From Vibrio amylolyticus (GTDB lineage: Bacteria > Pseudomonadota > Gammaproteobacteria > Enterobacterales > Vibrionaceae), in assembly GCF_023145695.1 (NCBI RefSeq), contig NZ_JAJHVV010000010.1:62001-126000 (forward strand): a stretch of 64,000 nt of DNA, given 5' to 3'. The position numbers and the translations under genes are program-made. The notes under the pieces are model-generated. The model was not told where the DNA came from. It worked only from the letters and a program-made list of their open reading frames with translations, and made no database searches. Each line of letters starts with the position of its first letter. Position 1 is the first letter of the stretch. Positions 36,997 to 48,362 of this stretch are shown here, one piece after another.

Positions 36997-38484
36997 ATGA
37001 ATTCTGAAATGACGCTAGGGCAGTTATTGTCACCTTGGGTTGATTTAACTAAGCAGGACATTGAACAACAACCTGTGACTCATCTAGAACTCGATAGCCG
37101 CAAGGTTACAGCAGGTGATACTTTCGTAGCCGTTAAAGGTCACCAAGTTGATGGACGCCAATATATCGAAGCGGCAATTAAACAAGGGGCATCTTCGGTT
37201 ATCGCTCAAGCATGCGAGCAACATGCCCACGGAGACATTGTTTCTACGTCTACAGCCTCGGTTATCTACCTTAATGATCTAGATACTTATCTATCCCGCC
37301 TCGCTAGTCGTCTCTATTCTATGAAGCCCAAGGCATTAATCGGTGTGACAGGAACGAATGGAAAAACCACCATCACTCAATTGATTGCTCAATGGATTGG
37401 CTTGTTAGGTGAATCAGCTGCAGTGATGGGGACCACTGGAAATGGTTTCCTAGCGAACTTAAAACCAGCACTGAATACCACTGGTAGCGCCATTGAAATT
37501 CAGCAGACATTAAACCAACTCGCCGTTGATGGCGCTGATTATGCCGCATTAGAGATATCGTCTCATGGGTTGGTTCAAGGGCGAGTGAGTGCCTTAGCCT
37601 TTAATGTTGGGGTATTTACGAATCTAAGCCGAGATCACCTAGATTACCACGGTACGATGAAAGAGTATGGAGAGGCGAAAAAAACACTCTTTACTCAACA
37701 CCAGTGTAAGACTGCGGTGATCAATATTGATGATTCAGTGGGCGCTCAATGGTGTGATGAGTTACCAAACTCTATTGGTGTCTCGTTAAGTACGGCTAAT
37801 GACTCAGATAATCGAGTTTACGCGACAGGTGTTCAATACAGTGAATCTGGCATATCACTCTCATTTTCAGGGCAGTTTGGTGATGGTACATTTACAGCCC
37901 CTCTAATCGGTGAGTTCAATGCCAGTAACCTATTGCTCGCTCTAACCACCTTGCTCAGTTTAGGCTTTGATAAACAGAGCTTGATTGAGACGGCACCAAA
38001 AATCTCCCCCGTACTTGGGCGTATGGAGTTATTTAAGAACCTCCAACAGGCAAAAGTAGTGGTCGATTATGCACATACTCCTGATGCATTAGAAAAGGCA
38101 TTAATGGCTCTTAAAGTTCATTGCTCTGGAAAGCTTTGGGCTATTTTCGGTTGTGGTGGAGATAGAGATACGGGCAAGCGACCAATGATGGCAAAGATAG
38201 CTGAAACGCATGCGGACAAAATCATTCTTACCGATGATAACCCACGCAGTGAATCACCTGAGTTAATCGTATCAGACATGCTAGCAGGGCTAGACTTTGC
38301 TGAGAAAGCACACGTAGAACACAATCGATACCAAGCGCTTTGCTACGCTTTATCGCAAGCCGATAATCAGGATATTATTTTGTTGGCAGGAAAAGGACAT
38401 GAAGACTATCAAGTGATGGCCAATGAAACAGTCCACTATTCTGATAGAGAGTCAGCTCAACAGTTATTAGGAATCGAACTATGA
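36997..38484 (+). CDS. murE: UDP-N-acetylmuramoyl-L-alanyl-D-glutamate--2,6-diaminopimelate ligase
   Basis: The third Mur ligase, adding meso-diaminopimelate to the stem peptide. The P-loop GTNGKTT begins at G119, and the DNPR motif at D414 marks specificity for meso-DAP instead of lysine, as expected for a Gram-negative. The start at 36997 follows AAGAG by nine bases; an ATG at 36988 is in frame but abuts that AAGAG directly. The stop overlaps murF (ATGA). DapB, encoded later in this window, supplies the DAP pathway. Confidence 0.97.
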   Translation: MNSEMTLGQLLSPWVDLTKQDIEQQPVTHLELDSRKVTAGDTFVAVKGHQVDGRQYIEAAIKQGASSVIAQACEQHAHGDIVSTSTASVIYLNDLDTYLSRLASRLYSMKPKALIGVTGTNGKTTITQLIAQWIGLLGESAAVMGTTGNGFLANLKPALNTTGSAIEIQQTLNQLAVDGADYAALEISSHGLVQGRVSALAFNVGVFTNLSRDHLDYHGTMKEYGEAKKTLFTQHQCKTAVINIDDSVGAQWCDELPNSIGVSLSTANDSDNRVYATGVQYSESGISLSFSGQFGDGTFTAPLIGEFNASNLLLALTTLLSLGFDKQSLIETAPKISPVLGRMELFKNLQQAKVVVDYAHTPDALEKALMALKVHCSGKLWAIFGCGGDRDTGKRPMMAKIAETHADKIILTDDNPRSESPELIVSDMLAGLDFAEKAHVEHNRYQALCYALSQADNQDIILLAGKGHEDYQVMANETVHYSDRESAQQLLGIEL

Positions 38485-39842
38485 TCTCAGTGTCATTATC
38501 TCAATTAGCTGAGGTGTTAGGCGCGAAACTCGTTGGTGATGATGCCTCAGTAAGTCAAGTGTCGACAGATACTCGCAAGATTGAACCCTATACGCTGTTT
38601 ATCGCTCTCGTTGGTGAGCGTTTCGATGCGCATAACTTTGTCGAACAGGCCGTAGAAAATGGTGCAGTAGCACTTCTTGTGGAACGTCAATGTGATGTTA
38701 GGGTCACTCAGTTGCTTGTTGACGATACTAAATTAGCTCTGGGGCAACTTAGCTCGTGGGTTCATCAGCAATGCAAGACCCCAACTGTCGCCATTACAGG
38801 AAGCTGTGGAAAAACCACAGTAAAAGAGATGCTGGCAAGTATTCTTACCCGACAAGGTCAGGTGTTGTATACCGCGGGTAATTTTAATAATGATATAGGC
38901 GCCCCCTTAACACTGCTTCGATCTGAACCTAGTGACGATTATGCGGTAATTGAGCTGGGGGCGAATCACATTGGTGAAATTGCTTATACAACCGACTTAG
39001 TGAAACCTGATATTGCGCTGGTAAACAATGTTGCTGCAGCTCACTTAGAAGGGTTTGGCTCCATTGATGGCGTGAAAGTGGCTAAGGGGGAGATCTATCA
39101 AGGATTACCTCAAAACGGTGTGGCGATTGTAAACCTCGACAGCAATGGGGGCGAATATTGGGATAACGTTCTGTCTGATAAGAAAGTGATCGCTTTTTCA
39201 ACAGAACAGTCTAAAGCGGACCTTTTCGCTTCTGACGTCTCAATAAATGAACTAGGAGCCGCTCAATTTTTGATGCAAACGCCACAAGGCAGTATAACTA
39301 TTCAATTAGGTATCATTGGGCGACACAATATTGCCAATGCATTAGCAGCCTCGGCACTCGCTATAGAACTTGGAGTCGGACTGGAAGAGATTAAACATGG
39401 CTTGAGTCACTTAAATGAAGTGAAAGGTCGAGTCGAGGCGATTGAACTTACCTCATCAATCCGACTCATTGATGACAGTTACAACGCCAGTGTTCCTGCA
39501 ATGAATGCCGCCGTTGACTTGTTAGCCAGTTTCCAAGACAAACGTTGGTTAATTTTAGGTAATATGGCGGAGTTAGGCAGTGAAAGTCTTGCACTTCATC
39601 GCCAAGTCGGTGAATATGCAGCCCGATTTAATTTTGAGTACGTTTTGACGTATGGCAAAGATGCGAAAGTCATTAGTGATCTTTGCCAAGGTCATCATTT
39701 TGAAACACATGAACGTATGAACGCATACATTAAGCAGCATTTAGAACAACATAATAAACAACACCACACGCTATTGGTCAAAGGGGCAAATAGTGCTGGG
39801 ATGAGTAAAGTTGTGGCTGCTTTAAAGGAGAACCATTCATGA
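38481..39842 (+). CDS. murF: UDP-N-acetylmuramoyl-tripeptide--D-alanyl-D-alanine ligase
   Basis: The last cytoplasmic Mur ligase, 453 residues, adding D-Ala-D-Ala. The ATP-binding loop GSCGKTT begins at G107, and the substrate segments [16 protein letters not shown] and GNMAELG are typical. Start and stop both overlap neighbours by ATGA (murE and mraY), showing tight coupling. Confidence 0.97.
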   Translation: MISVSLSQLAEVLGAKLVGDDASVSQVSTDTRKIEPYTLFIALVGERFDAHNFVEQAVENGAVALLVERQCDVRVTQLLVDDTKLALGQLSSWVHQQCKTPTVAITGSCGKTTVKEMLASILTRQGQVLYTAGNFNNDIGAPLTLLRSEPSDDYAVIELGANHIGEIAYTTDLVKPDIALVNNVAAAHLEGFGSIDGVKVAKGEIYQGLPQNGVAIVNLDSNGGEYWDNVLSDKKVIAFSTEQSKADLFASDVSINELGAAQFLMQTPQGSITIQLGIIGRHNIANALAASALAIELGVGLEEIKHGLSHLNEVKGRVEAIELTSSIRLIDDSYNASVPAMNAAVDLLASFQDKRWLILGNMAELGSESLALHRQVGEYAARFNFEYVLTYGKDAKVISDLCQGHHFETHERMNAYIKQHLEQHNKQHHTLLVKGANSAGMSKVVAALKENHS

Positions 39843-40921
39843 TTATTTGGCTTGCAGAGTTATTTCAGCCATATGTGTCTTTTTTTCGCTTGTTTGAATA
39901 CCTATCGTTTAGAGCGATTGTCAGCATATTGACCGCACTCGCGATCTCTTTGTGGATGGGACCACGACTGATCAAGCGTTTGCAGATGCTGCAAATTGGG
40001 CAAGTTGTTCGTAACGATGGCCCTGAGTCACACTTTAGTAAACGCGGCACCCCGACAATGGGTGGCATCATGATTCTTGCTGCGATTATTATTACCGTTC
40101 TGCTGTGGGCTGATTTATCAAATCCTTACGTTTGGGCTGTTATCGGTGTTCTTGGCGGTTATGGTGCTGTTGGCTTTGTCGATGATTATCGTAAAGTGGT
40201 GCGAAAAAATAGTGATGGCTTGATTGCACGTTGGAAGTACTTCTGGCAGTCAGCGATTGCGCTAGTTGTCGCGTTTGCACTTTATTGGCATGGTAAAGAT
40301 ACCGCCGCTACGCAGCTTGTGGTGCCATTCTTCAAAGAAGTGATGCCTCAACTTGGTTTGTTCTACATTGTGCTGACTTATTTCGTTATCGTCGGTACCA
40401 GTAATGCGGTTAACCTAACCGACGGTCTTGATGGTCTAGCGATCATGCCTACCGTTTTAGTTGCTGCTGGATTTGCCGCAATTGCTTGGGCAACGGGTAA
40501 TGTTAACTTTGCAAACTACTTACATATTCCGCATATTCCTTTAGCTTCTGAACTTGTTATTGTCTGTACTGCTATTGTTGGTGCAGGCTTAGGCTTTCTA
40601 TGGTTTAACACTTATCCAGCGCAAGTGTTCATGGGCGATGTTGGCTCACTCGCATTAGGCGGTGCACTTGGGACGATTGCAGTACTTGTTCGTCAGGAGT
40701 TCGTATTAGTGATCATGGGCGGTGTGTTTGTTATTGAAACATTGTCGGTTATTTTACAGGTTGGTTCTTATAAACTCCGCGGTCAGCGAATTTTCCGCAT
40801 GGCACCAATACACCACCATTACGAATTAAAAGGTTGGCCTGAACCACGAGTCATCGTACGTTTTTGGATCATCTCTATTGTGTTAGTGCTAATTGGGCTA
40901 GCAACACTGAAAGTACGTTAA
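39839..40921 (+). CDS. mraY: Phospho-N-acetylmuramoyl-pentapeptide-transferase
   Basis: A ten-helix inner-membrane enzyme of 360 residues that makes lipid I from UDP-MurNAc-pentapeptide and undecaprenyl phosphate. The catalytic/Mg-binding aspartates D115-D116 lie in VGFVDDYRK, with [10 protein letters not shown] and the histidine-rich [13 protein letters not shown] loop further on. It overlaps murF by four bases. Confidence 0.98.
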   Translation: MIIWLAELFQPYVSFFRLFEYLSFRAIVSILTALAISLWMGPRLIKRLQMLQIGQVVRNDGPESHFSKRGTPTMGGIMILAAIIITVLLWADLSNPYVWAVIGVLGGYGAVGFVDDYRKVVRKNSDGLIARWKYFWQSAIALVVAFALYWHGKDTAATQLVVPFFKEVMPQLGLFYIVLTYFVIVGTSNAVNLTDGLDGLAIMPTVLVAAGFAAIAWATGNVNFANYLHIPHIPLASELVIVCTAIVGAGLGFLWFNTYPAQVFMGDVGSLALGGALGTIAVLVRQEFVLVIMGGVFVIETLSVILQVGSYKLRGQRIFRMAPIHHHYELKGWPEPRVIVRFWIISIVLVLIGLATLKVR

Positions 40922-40962
40922 TCCGTTAGTTGTCGCTGTAGAATCGTTATTATGGATAGCCA

Positions 40963-42294
40963 ATGAATCCTTGGGATAAAATTGAAAAGGTTGTGGTTGT
41001 AGGGCTCGGTATTACCGGACTCTCAGTCGTTAATCACTTGCAAAGATTACCAAAAGCGTTGTCAATTAAGGTCATTGATACACGCACCGCACCGCCTGGA
41101 AGTGAACGGCTTTCTGAGCAAGTTCAACTGCATCAAGGTGGTTGGAATCTTGAGTGGTTGCTAGAGGCTGATCTTGTTGTTGTTAATCCAGGTATAGCGT
41201 TGGCTACGCCTGAGCTTAAACAAGTTGCGCAGGCCGGAATAAAGATCGTTGGTGATATTGAGCTGTTTGCTTGGCAGGTAGCTAAGCAAGGAGATAAGCC
41301 TGTTATTGCTATTACGGGCTCCAATGGAAAAAGTACGGTAACTGATCTTACAGGCGTTGTTGCGCAAGCTTCAGGCTTAACTGTCGGTGTTGGTGGTAAT
41401 ATCGGCGTTCCTGCCTTGGATCTTCTAGAGCAAGATGCGGATCTTTATATTCTTGAATTATCTAGCTTTCAGTTGGAAACGACCTCAACACTTAAGCTAT
41501 CCGCGGCCGCTTTTCTCAATCTCTCTGAAGATCATATGGATCGATATGATGGGATGGATGATTACCGAGAGGCAAAGCTGCGTATATTTGAACATGCTGC
41601 TTACTGCATTGTGAATCATCAAGATAAAGCAACGTATCCCGATGAAAAAGGCAAGTCTCTTATTACCTTTGGTTTGGATGAGAAGAGTGATTTTTGCATT
41701 GGCAGTTATTTAGGTAAAGAGCATTTATTTGCTCAAGATAACCCGGTTATTGCAACGGATGAGCTTACTCTCGTTGGACGACATAATGTGGCTAATGCAC
41801 TCGTGGTACTTGCTCTATTAACACAAGCCAATGTGGATTACACCAAGGGGCTAAACGCACTAAAGTCTTACAGTGGTTTGACTCATCGATGCCAGCTTGT
41901 CGCTAATAATAACGGTATTAAATGGGTTAATGACTCAAAAGCAACCAATGTTGCAAGTACCATTGCCGCTCTGTCTGGGCTTGAGTGTCCAGGTACGTTA
42001 TATCTGCTTGTGGGTGGGGATGGCAAAGGCGCGGATTTTTCAGAGTTAGAACCGGTTCTACAACCACTGAACTTAGAGCTGTGTTGCTACGGAGCAGATG
42101 CAGAATGCTTTTTACCCTTGCATGAGTCTGCGAAAATGTTCACCACGATGGAAGATGTTATCGGTGATATTTTACCGAAGCTCACGAGTGGTGATATGGT
42201 GATGTTATCACCAGCTTGTGCCAGCTTTGATCAGTACCCAAACTTTATGAAAAGAGGTGATGCTTTTACCCAGTTGGCATTACTTAATGCGTAA
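40963..42294 (+). CDS. murD: UDP-N-acetylmuramoylalanine--D-glutamate ligase
   Basis: The second Mur ligase, 443 residues. The N-terminal Rossmann-like UDP-binding part ([13 protein letters not shown]) is followed by the P-loop GSNGKST from G119 and by the glutamate-ligase C-terminal domain. It adds D-glutamate to UDP-MurNAc-L-alanine. It lies 41 bases after mraY and 18 before ftsW. Confidence 0.97.
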   Translation: MNPWDKIEKVVVVGLGITGLSVVNHLQRLPKALSIKVIDTRTAPPGSERLSEQVQLHQGGWNLEWLLEADLVVVNPGIALATPELKQVAQAGIKIVGDIELFAWQVAKQGDKPVIAITGSNGKSTVTDLTGVVAQASGLTVGVGGNIGVPALDLLEQDADLYILELSSFQLETTSTLKLSAAAFLNLSEDHMDRYDGMDDYREAKLRIFEHAAYCIVNHQDKATYPDEKGKSLITFGLDEKSDFCIGSYLGKEHLFAQDNPVIATDELTLVGRHNVANALVVLALLTQANVDYTKGLNALKSYSGLTHRCQLVANNNGIKWVNDSKATNVASTIAALSGLECPGTLYLLVGGDGKGADFSELEPVLQPLNLELCCYGADAECFLPLHESAKMFTTMEDVIGDILPKLTSGDMVMLSPACASFDQYPNFMKRGDAFTQLALLNA

Positions 42295-42312
42295 GCAAGC
42301 GATAGGAATGGT

Positions 42313-43512
42313 ATGCGAGTAAAGGGCATTTTATCTGGTGTGCATCAATGGTTTTCCCACCCAAGCTCGGAGCCATTGTTTGATAGGCAGCTAGTATGGA
42401 TATCGCTTGGTTTGATGTTAACGGGCTTAGTGATAGTGACGTCGGCCTCTTTTCCAATTAGCTCGCGTTTAACCGATCAGCCTTTCCATTTCATGTTTCG
42501 GCATGCAGTTTTCCTCGTGTTAGCTATTTGTACTTCAGCAGTAGTGCTTCAAGTGCCATTAAAAAAATGGCTCCAATATAGCTCGGTACTTCTGGCTATC
42601 TCATTTTTCTTGCTCATTATCGTTCTTTTGGTTGGTAAATCGGTCAATGGGGCGTCACGCTGGATCCCTTTGGGGCTATTTAACTTACAGCCTGCTGAGT
42701 TGGCAAAGCTATCCCTATTTATTTTTATGGCGGGTTATCTTGTTAGAAAGCAAGCTGAAGTGCGAGAGACCTTTTTTGGCGGCTTTATGAAGCCAATCAT
42801 GGTGTTTGCAGCTCTTGCTGTGTTGTTATTGATTCAGCCTGATCTTGGTACCGTGATTGTAATGCTCGTGACTCTATTTGGTATGTTGTTTATTGCCGGA
42901 GCGAAGCTGACACAATTTATCGCCTTGATGGTTGCAGGTGTCATGGCTGTTATCGCTTTGATTGTCGCCGAGCCGTATCGAATGAGGCGTGTGACCTCTT
43001 TTCTCGACCCATGGGAAGACCCATTTGGTAGCGGATATCAATTGACTCAATCATTAATGGCGTTTGGCCGTGGTGAGTGGCTTGGGCAAGGGCTGGGTAA
43101 CTCTATTCAAAAACTAGAATATTTACCCGAAGCGCATACTGATTTTGTATTTGCAGTACTGGCAGAAGAGCTTGGCTTTATAGGCGTAGTGCTTGTGCTG
43201 ATGTTGATTTTTAGTTTAGTGTTTAAAGCGTTGTTTATTGGCAAGAAAGCTTTTGAACATCAAGACCTTTTTGGCGGTTATTTAGCCTTTGGTATCGGCA
43301 TTTGGTTTGCCTTTCAAACATTAGTGAATGTGGGCGCGGCTTCTGGCATTGTTCCGACCAAAGGGCTGACCTTACCCTTGATAAGCTACGGTGGTTCAAG
43401 CCTCATTATTATGACCGTTGCCGTCTCCATTTTATTGAGAATTGATTTCGAATGTCGACTCAATGTAAAACCAAACTCAAGATTAGAAAATAATAACGAT
43501 GACAAAGAATAA
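42313..43512 (+). CDS. ftsW: Septal peptidoglycan glycosyltransferase FtsW
   Basis: A ten-helix SEDS protein of 399 residues that polymerises lipid II at the septum with FtsI. Typical SEDS segments are [32 protein letters not shown] and the C-terminal PLISYGGSS. The N- and C-termini are cytoplasmic. It overlaps murG by 14 bases. Confidence 0.98.
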   Translation: MRVKGILSGVHQWFSHPSSEPLFDRQLVWISLGLMLTGLVIVTSASFPISSRLTDQPFHFMFRHAVFLVLAICTSAVVLQVPLKKWLQYSSVLLAISFFLLIIVLLVGKSVNGASRWIPLGLFNLQPAELAKLSLFIFMAGYLVRKQAEVRETFFGGFMKPIMVFAALAVLLLIQPDLGTVIVMLVTLFGMLFIAGAKLTQFIALMVAGVMAVIALIVAEPYRMRRVTSFLDPWEDPFGSGYQLTQSLMAFGRGEWLGQGLGNSIQKLEYLPEAHTDFVFAVLAEELGFIGVVLVLMLIFSLVFKALFIGKKAFEHQDLFGGYLAFGIGIWFAFQTLVNVGAASGIVPTKGLTLPLISYGGSSLIIMTVAVSILLRIDFECRLNVKPNSRLENNNDDKE

Positions 43513-44560
43513 ACGACTATTGGTAATGGCTGGTGGAACGGGAGGGCATGTTTTCCCTGGATTAGCCGTTGCGAAAAAATTACAACAACAAGGTTGGGAA
43601 ATCCGCTGGCTAGGCACTGCCGATCGTATGGAAGCCGAGCTTGTACCGAAGCATGGTATTGAAATCGACTTTATCAAAGTCAAAGGAATTCGAGGGCAAA
43701 AAATCCTTGGTTTATTGCAAGCACCTTTTCAAATTCTAGGTGCAATTAGTCAAGCGAGACGATACATCAAGGCTTGGCAACCAGATGCGGTACTAGGAAT
43801 GGGTGGGTACGTCAGTGGCCCTGGTGGTATTGCGGCTTGGTTAAGTGGTGTTCCAGTTGTTCTTCATGAGCAGAATGCGGTTGCTGGATTAACAAATCAA
43901 TGGCTATCAAAAATAGCGAAGAAGGTCTTTCAAGCCTTTCCTGGCGCATTTCACAGCGCTGAGGTTGTTGGCAATCCTGTTCGTGATGATGTTGCCAGTA
44001 TTGCTGATCCTAGAGAAAGGTTAGCTGAACGAACTGGTCCAATACGTATTCTTGTCATGGGGGGGAGTCAAGGCGCTCGAATTCTCAACCAGACTTTGCC
44101 AGAGGTGATGGGAAAATTAGGTGACCAGTACCAGATCCGTCATCAAGCGGGAAAAAATAACCAAACAGAAGTCGAAGCTCTTTACCAACAACATCATGTT
44201 AATCAATTTGAAGCGTTAGAGTTTATTGATGACGTTTCTGCGGCATATCAATGGGCAGACCTAGTGGTTTGTCGCTCGGGGGCTCTAACTGTTTCTGAGT
44301 TATCAGCAGCGGGTGTGGGCGCAATCTTTATTCCTTTTATGCATAAAGATAGACAGCAAGCACTTAATGCAGATCACCTAGTTGAATCAGGTGCTGCGAA
44401 AATGATCGAGCAGCCAGAATTAACGGTTGATAAGCTTGTCGATATGATTAAAGAATTAGATAGAGTGCAGTTGTTAAAAATGGCAAGTAATGCAAGACAT
44501 GCTGCAAAGCTTGAGGCAGACACTATTGTCGCTGATGCCATTATTACCTTAAGTCGATGA
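43499..44560 (+). CDS. murG: Lipid II synthase, UDP-GlcNAc transferase MurG
   Basis: A 353-residue, membrane-associated GT-B glycosyltransferase that adds GlcNAc to lipid I. The glycine-rich loop [10 protein letters not shown] starts at G12, and the second appears in [23 protein letters not shown] is the donor-binding segment. It begins inside the end of ftsW. Confidence 0.98.
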   Translation: MTKNKRLLVMAGGTGGHVFPGLAVAKKLQQQGWEIRWLGTADRMEAELVPKHGIEIDFIKVKGIRGQKILGLLQAPFQILGAISQARRYIKAWQPDAVLGMGGYVSGPGGIAAWLSGVPVVLHEQNAVAGLTNQWLSKIAKKVFQAFPGAFHSAEVVGNPVRDDVASIADPRERLAERTGPIRILVMGGSQGARILNQTLPEVMGKLGDQYQIRHQAGKNNQTEVEALYQQHHVNQFEALEFIDDVSAAYQWADLVVCRSGALTVSELSAAGVGAIFIPFMHKDRQQALNADHLVESGAAKMIEQPELTVDKLVDMIKELDRVQLLKMASNARHAAKLEADTIVADAIITLSR

Positions 44561-44622
44561 TCACCAATTAAAGTTGTCGGGCTAATTAGGTAGCTGCTCT
44601 TAGAATATAACGAGACAAAACT

Positions 44623-46077
44623 ATGACCATTAAACATACACAAGACCTTGCTCAAATCAGAGCGATGGTGCCAGAAATGCGCCGAGTAAAAAGTATTCAC
44701 TTTATAGGCATCGGCGGAGCGGGAATGAGTGGTATTGCCGAGGTTCTGCTTAATGAAGGGTATCAAATCACTGGTTCTGATATAGCACAAAATCCAGTTA
44801 CTGAGCGTCTTTCATCGAAAGGTGCAACGGTCTTTATTGGCCACCAAGAGAGTAATGTCGCGCAGGCGAGTGTCGTGGTGGTTTCTACAGCAATTAATGA
44901 AGCCAACCCTGAAATTGTTGCGGCTCGTGAGCTAAGAATTCCTATTGTACGACGTGCTGAAATGCTTGCAGAGCTCATGCGGTTTCGTCATGGTATTGCT
45001 GTTGCGGGGACGCATGGTAAAACCACGACAACGGCCTTAGTGACACAGATTTATTCAGAAGCTGGTCTTGATCCAACCTTCGTTAATGGTGGATTAGTAA
45101 AAAGCGTGGGTACAAACGCAAGATTAGGCTCTAGCCGAATTTTAATCGCTGAAGCGGATGAGAGTGATGCCTCCTTCTTACACTTGCAGCCGATGGTCAG
45201 TATTGTGACAAATATTGAAGCGGACCATATGGATACCTATGGTGGCGACTTTGAGGTTCTAAAGCAGACGTTTATAGATTTCTTGCACAACCTACCATTT
45301 TACGGTCAGGCGATTGTGTGTATCGATGATCCCGTCGTAAGGGAGCTTATTCCACGCATTAGTCGTCAAGTGATTACTTACGGGTTTTCAGAAGATGCAG
45401 ATGTACGACTAGAGAATTACCGTCAAAATGGCCAACAAGGTATGTTTACCGTTGTGCGTAAAGGGAAAGAGAACCTCGATATAACCTTGAATATTCCTGG
45501 CCGTCACAATGCTCTCAATGCAACGGCGGCAATTGCGGTTGCTACTGAAGATGATATTAGTGATGAAGCCATATTATCAGCCATGATTGGTACTGAAGGA
45601 ACGGGGCGTCGATTTGAGCACCTCGGTGAGTTTGATACCGGCAAAGGCAAGGCGATGCTTGTTGATGATTACGGTCATCACCCAACAGAAGTGGACGTAA
45701 CCATTCAAGCGGCACGAAGTGGCTGGCAAGATAAGCGCTTAGTGATGGTGTTCCAACCTCACCGTTATTCTCGAACTCGAGATTTGTACGATGATTTTGC
45801 TAATGTACTGGATCAAGTCGATGTGCTCCTAATGTTGGATGTTTATTCTGCGGGTGAGCAACCTATTGCGGGTGCTGATGGTCGAGCACTTTGCCGAACT
45901 ATTCGTAGTCGCGGTAAGATTGACCCTATCTTTGTCGCCGATACAGATTCATTACCTGCTGTTTTAGCTAATGTTTTACAAGATGGTGACTTGGTACTAA
46001 CTCAAGGTGCAGGAGATGTTGGCAAAGTAGCGAAACAACTTGCTACTCTCGAGTTAAATATCAATAAGATGAAGTAA
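44623..46077 (+). CDS. murC: UDP-N-acetylmuramate--L-alanine ligase
   Basis: The first Mur ligase, 484 residues. The N-terminal UDP-binding loop is [16 protein letters not shown], and the ATP loop GTHGKTT begins at G129. It adds L-alanine to UDP-MurNAc. It is followed by a 217-bp gap where many enterobacteria have ddlB; no ddl gene is present here. Confidence 0.98.
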   Translation: MTIKHTQDLAQIRAMVPEMRRVKSIHFIGIGGAGMSGIAEVLLNEGYQITGSDIAQNPVTERLSSKGATVFIGHQESNVAQASVVVVSTAINEANPEIVAARELRIPIVRRAEMLAELMRFRHGIAVAGTHGKTTTTALVTQIYSEAGLDPTFVNGGLVKSVGTNARLGSSRILIAEADESDASFLHLQPMVSIVTNIEADHMDTYGGDFEVLKQTFIDFLHNLPFYGQAIVCIDDPVVRELIPRISRQVITYGFSEDADVRLENYRQNGQQGMFTVVRKGKENLDITLNIPGRHNALNATAAIAVATEDDISDEAILSAMIGTEGTGRRFEHLGEFDTGKGKAMLVDDYGHHPTEVDVTIQAARSGWQDKRLVMVFQPHRYSRTRDLYDDFANVLDQVDVLLMLDVYSAGEQPIAGADGRALCRTIRSRGKIDPIFVADTDSLPAVLANVLQDGDLVLTQGAGDVGKVAKQLATLELNINKMK

Positions 46078-46155
46078 TTAGCGTGTAGGCCAGTTAGATT
46101 TAAGGGTTATACGTAAGCTAGTATATATCAAGCTCTTAATTATCGAATTCTGTAT

Positions 46156-46183
46156 TTGATACTTTTGGTTAGCTCAGTATAAT
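46156..46183 (+). promoter_or_regulatory. Strong sigma70-like promoter for ftsQAZ
   Basis: TTGATA (46156-46161), a 16-base spacer and a perfect TATAAT (46178-46183) lie in the murC-ftsQ gap. Predicted start near 46190, with a leader of about 105 bases. Confidence 0.7.
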
Positions 46184-46251
46184 CTCAAGGTTAAAGTAAG
46201 TGCTTTACCTTTACTATTGTGTCACAAACACGCTAAGTAAGACTGAGCTAA
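46169..46251. repeat. Inverted repeat spanning the ftsQ promoter and leader
   Basis: TTAGCTCAGT (46169-46178) and ACTGAGCTAA (46242-46251) are perfect 10-base complements 63 bases apart. The left arm sits in the promoter spacer, the right arm in the leader. Between them are smaller pairings (AAGG-TTAAAG with CTTTACCTT; GTGT with ACAC). Confidence 0.75.
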
Positions 46252-46294
46252 GTAGGATAGGGACAATTGCCAGGTAAGCTAAGGACTACGAGCC

Positions 46295-47077
46295 TTGATT
46301 AAAAGTGCTTTAAGTGAAGGTCGCCGAGTTGGACAACTACCGATAGTCCAGCAACACGCCGTAGGTGGTGCGTTCTTTCTTGCGGTTTTATTGCTTATTG
46401 GTACATTGCTATATTCAACGCTTTCTTGGATGTGGGATGATCAACGTCTTCCCCTTTCGAAAATCGTGTTACAAGGCGATATGGAATATGTAACAACACG
46501 GGATGTTCAACACTCCTTTGCAAAGCTTGATCATATTGGCACATTTATGTCTCAAGATATCGAGTCGCTTCAAGAGACCGTGCAAACTATTCCCTGGGTA
46601 TCCCAAGCTGCAATTCGAAAGCAGTGGCCTGATACAATTAAAGTCTTTTTGACCGAGCACCAAGTAGAAGCTATTTGGAATGGTTATGCGCTGTTGAACT
46701 CGAAAGGTAATGTATTTAATGGTGACATCGGTCAGCTAAGAGGTGATAGAGTGAAACTCTATGGCCCAGCGGATAGTAGTCAACATGTTTTGGCTGTTTG
46801 GCGAGAGATTTCGCCCTTATTTCAAGCTCTAGATCTAAATATTGGATCATTGGTTTTGAATGACCGGCGAGCTTGGCAAATAATTCTAGATAACGGTATA
46901 CGTTTAGAATTGGGTAAAGAGTCAATGGAGGAGCGCATTGCGCGTTTTATCTCTCTGTATAAGAATTTGGGAAATGATGCTGAGCGAGTGAGCTACATTG
47001 ACCTAAGATATGATACTGGAGCTGCCGTTGGGTGGTTCCCTGAACCTGATTTAGAACAAGAGAGTTTGGATGACTAA
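46295..47077 (+). CDS. ftsQ: Cell division protein FtsQ
   Basis: A 260-residue bitopic divisome protein: cytoplasmic N-terminus, one membrane helix (about 25-47), then the periplasmic POTRA domain (LPLSKIVLQGDMEYVTTRDV) and beta domain that binds FtsBL. It starts at TTG 46295 with AAGGA about ten bases upstream; the next in-frame Met would delete the membrane anchor, so TTG is well supported. It overlaps ftsA by eight bases. Confidence 0.95.
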   Translation: MIKSALSEGRRVGQLPIVQQHAVGGAFFLAVLLLIGTLLYSTLSWMWDDQRLPLSKIVLQGDMEYVTTRDVQHSFAKLDHIGTFMSQDIESLQETVQTIPWVSQAAIRKQWPDTIKVFLTEHQVEAIWNGYALLNSKGNVFNGDIGQLRGDRVKLYGPADSSQHVLAVWREISPLFQALDLNIGSLVLNDRRAWQIILDNGIRLELGKESMEERIARFISLYKNLGNDAERVSYIDLRYDTGAAVGWFPEPDLEQESLDD

Positions 47078-48332
47078 GGCTGTAGATGACAATCTGATTG
47101 TTGGTCTGGATATAGGTACAGCGACCATCTCTGCACTCGTTGGTGAAGTGCTACCAGACGGTCAAATTAATATCATTGGGGCGGGCACCAGCACCTCTCG
47201 TGGTATGGATAAAGGCGGCGTCAATGACTTAGAGTCTGTTGTTAAGTCCGTACAGAGAGCTATTGACCAAGCTGAAATGATGGCTGAGTGCCAAATCAAG
47301 AGTGTTTTTTTATCACTATCTGGTCGTCACATCGCGAGCCGTATTGAAAAAGGCATGGGAACGATATCTGAAGAGGAAGTCACTCAAGAAGATATGGATC
47401 GCGCCATTCATACAGCAAAGTCGATAAAGATTGGTGATGAATTACGAATTCTTCATGTCATCCCGCAAGAGTTTACCATTGACTATCAAGAGGGGATTAA
47501 AAACCCACTAGGTTTGTCTGGGGTTCGCATGGAGGTCAGTGTACATTTGATCTCAAGCCATAATGATATGGCAAAGAATTTAGTAAAAGCGGTGGAGCGC
47601 TGTGGCTTAACGGTTGAGCAGTTGGTCTACTCTGGTCTTGCATCAAGCAACTCAGTGATTACTGAGGATGAGCGAGAGCTTGGGGTTTGTGTCGTGGATA
47701 TCGGCGCAGGTACTATGGATGTCTCTATTTGGACTGGTGGCGCGTTACGTCATACCGAGGTCTTTTCGTATGCGGGTAATGCCGTGACGAGTGATATCGC
47801 TTTTGCTTTTGGCACACCGGTGAGTGATGCTGAAGAAATTAAAGTTAAATATGGTTGCGCGCTCAGTGAGCTCGTAAGCAAAGATGATACAGTTAACGTA
47901 CCAAGTGTTGGTGGGCGTCCGTCTCGAAGTTTACAAAGACAAACATTGTCTGAAGTGATTGAACCTCGCTACACTGAACTCATGGGGCTCGTTAATCAAA
48001 CTATTGATACTGTTCAAACTAAGTTGCGAGAAGATGGCATCAAGCATCATCTTGCCGCTGGCGTTGTCCTCACAGGAGGCGCAGCGCAGATTGAAGGGTT
48101 GGTAGAGTGTGCGGAAAGAGTATTCCGCAATCAAGTTCGCGTTGGTAAGCCTCTTGAAGTTAGTGGCTTAACAGATTATGTAAAAGAGCCGTATCATTCT
48201 ACGGCTGTTGGTTTACTCCATTACGCTAAAGATAGCCAAATAAATGATGACATTGAATATAGCGAACCTAAACGCCAGTCAATGTCGAGTTTAGTGGGTC
48301 GTTTACGTAATTGGATACAAAAAGAGTTTTAA
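47070..48332 (+). CDS. ftsA: Cell division protein FtsA
   Basis: A 420-residue actin-family ATPase that tethers FtsZ to the membrane. The phosphate-1 motif is IVGLDIGTATISALVGE; VVDIGAGTMDVSI and GVVLTGGAAQIEGL are the other nucleotide-binding segments. The C-terminal amphipathic helix (SLVGRLRNWIQKEF) is the membrane anchor. It overlaps ftsQ and lies 30 bases before ftsZ. Confidence 0.98.
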   Translation: MTKAVDDNLIVGLDIGTATISALVGEVLPDGQINIIGAGTSTSRGMDKGGVNDLESVVKSVQRAIDQAEMMAECQIKSVFLSLSGRHIASRIEKGMGTISEEEVTQEDMDRAIHTAKSIKIGDELRILHVIPQEFTIDYQEGIKNPLGLSGVRMEVSVHLISSHNDMAKNLVKAVERCGLTVEQLVYSGLASSNSVITEDERELGVCVVDIGAGTMDVSIWTGGALRHTEVFSYAGNAVTSDIAFAFGTPVSDAEEIKVKYGCALSELVSKDDTVNVPSVGGRPSRSLQRQTLSEVIEPRYTELMGLVNQTIDTVQTKLREDGIKHHLAAGVVLTGGAAQIEGLVECAERVFRNQVRVGKPLEVSGLTDYVKEPYHSTAVGLLHYAKDSQINDDIEYSEPKRQSMSSLVGRLRNWIQKEF

Positions 48333-48362
48333 CCTGAATAACAGGAAAAACGGAGATAACAA

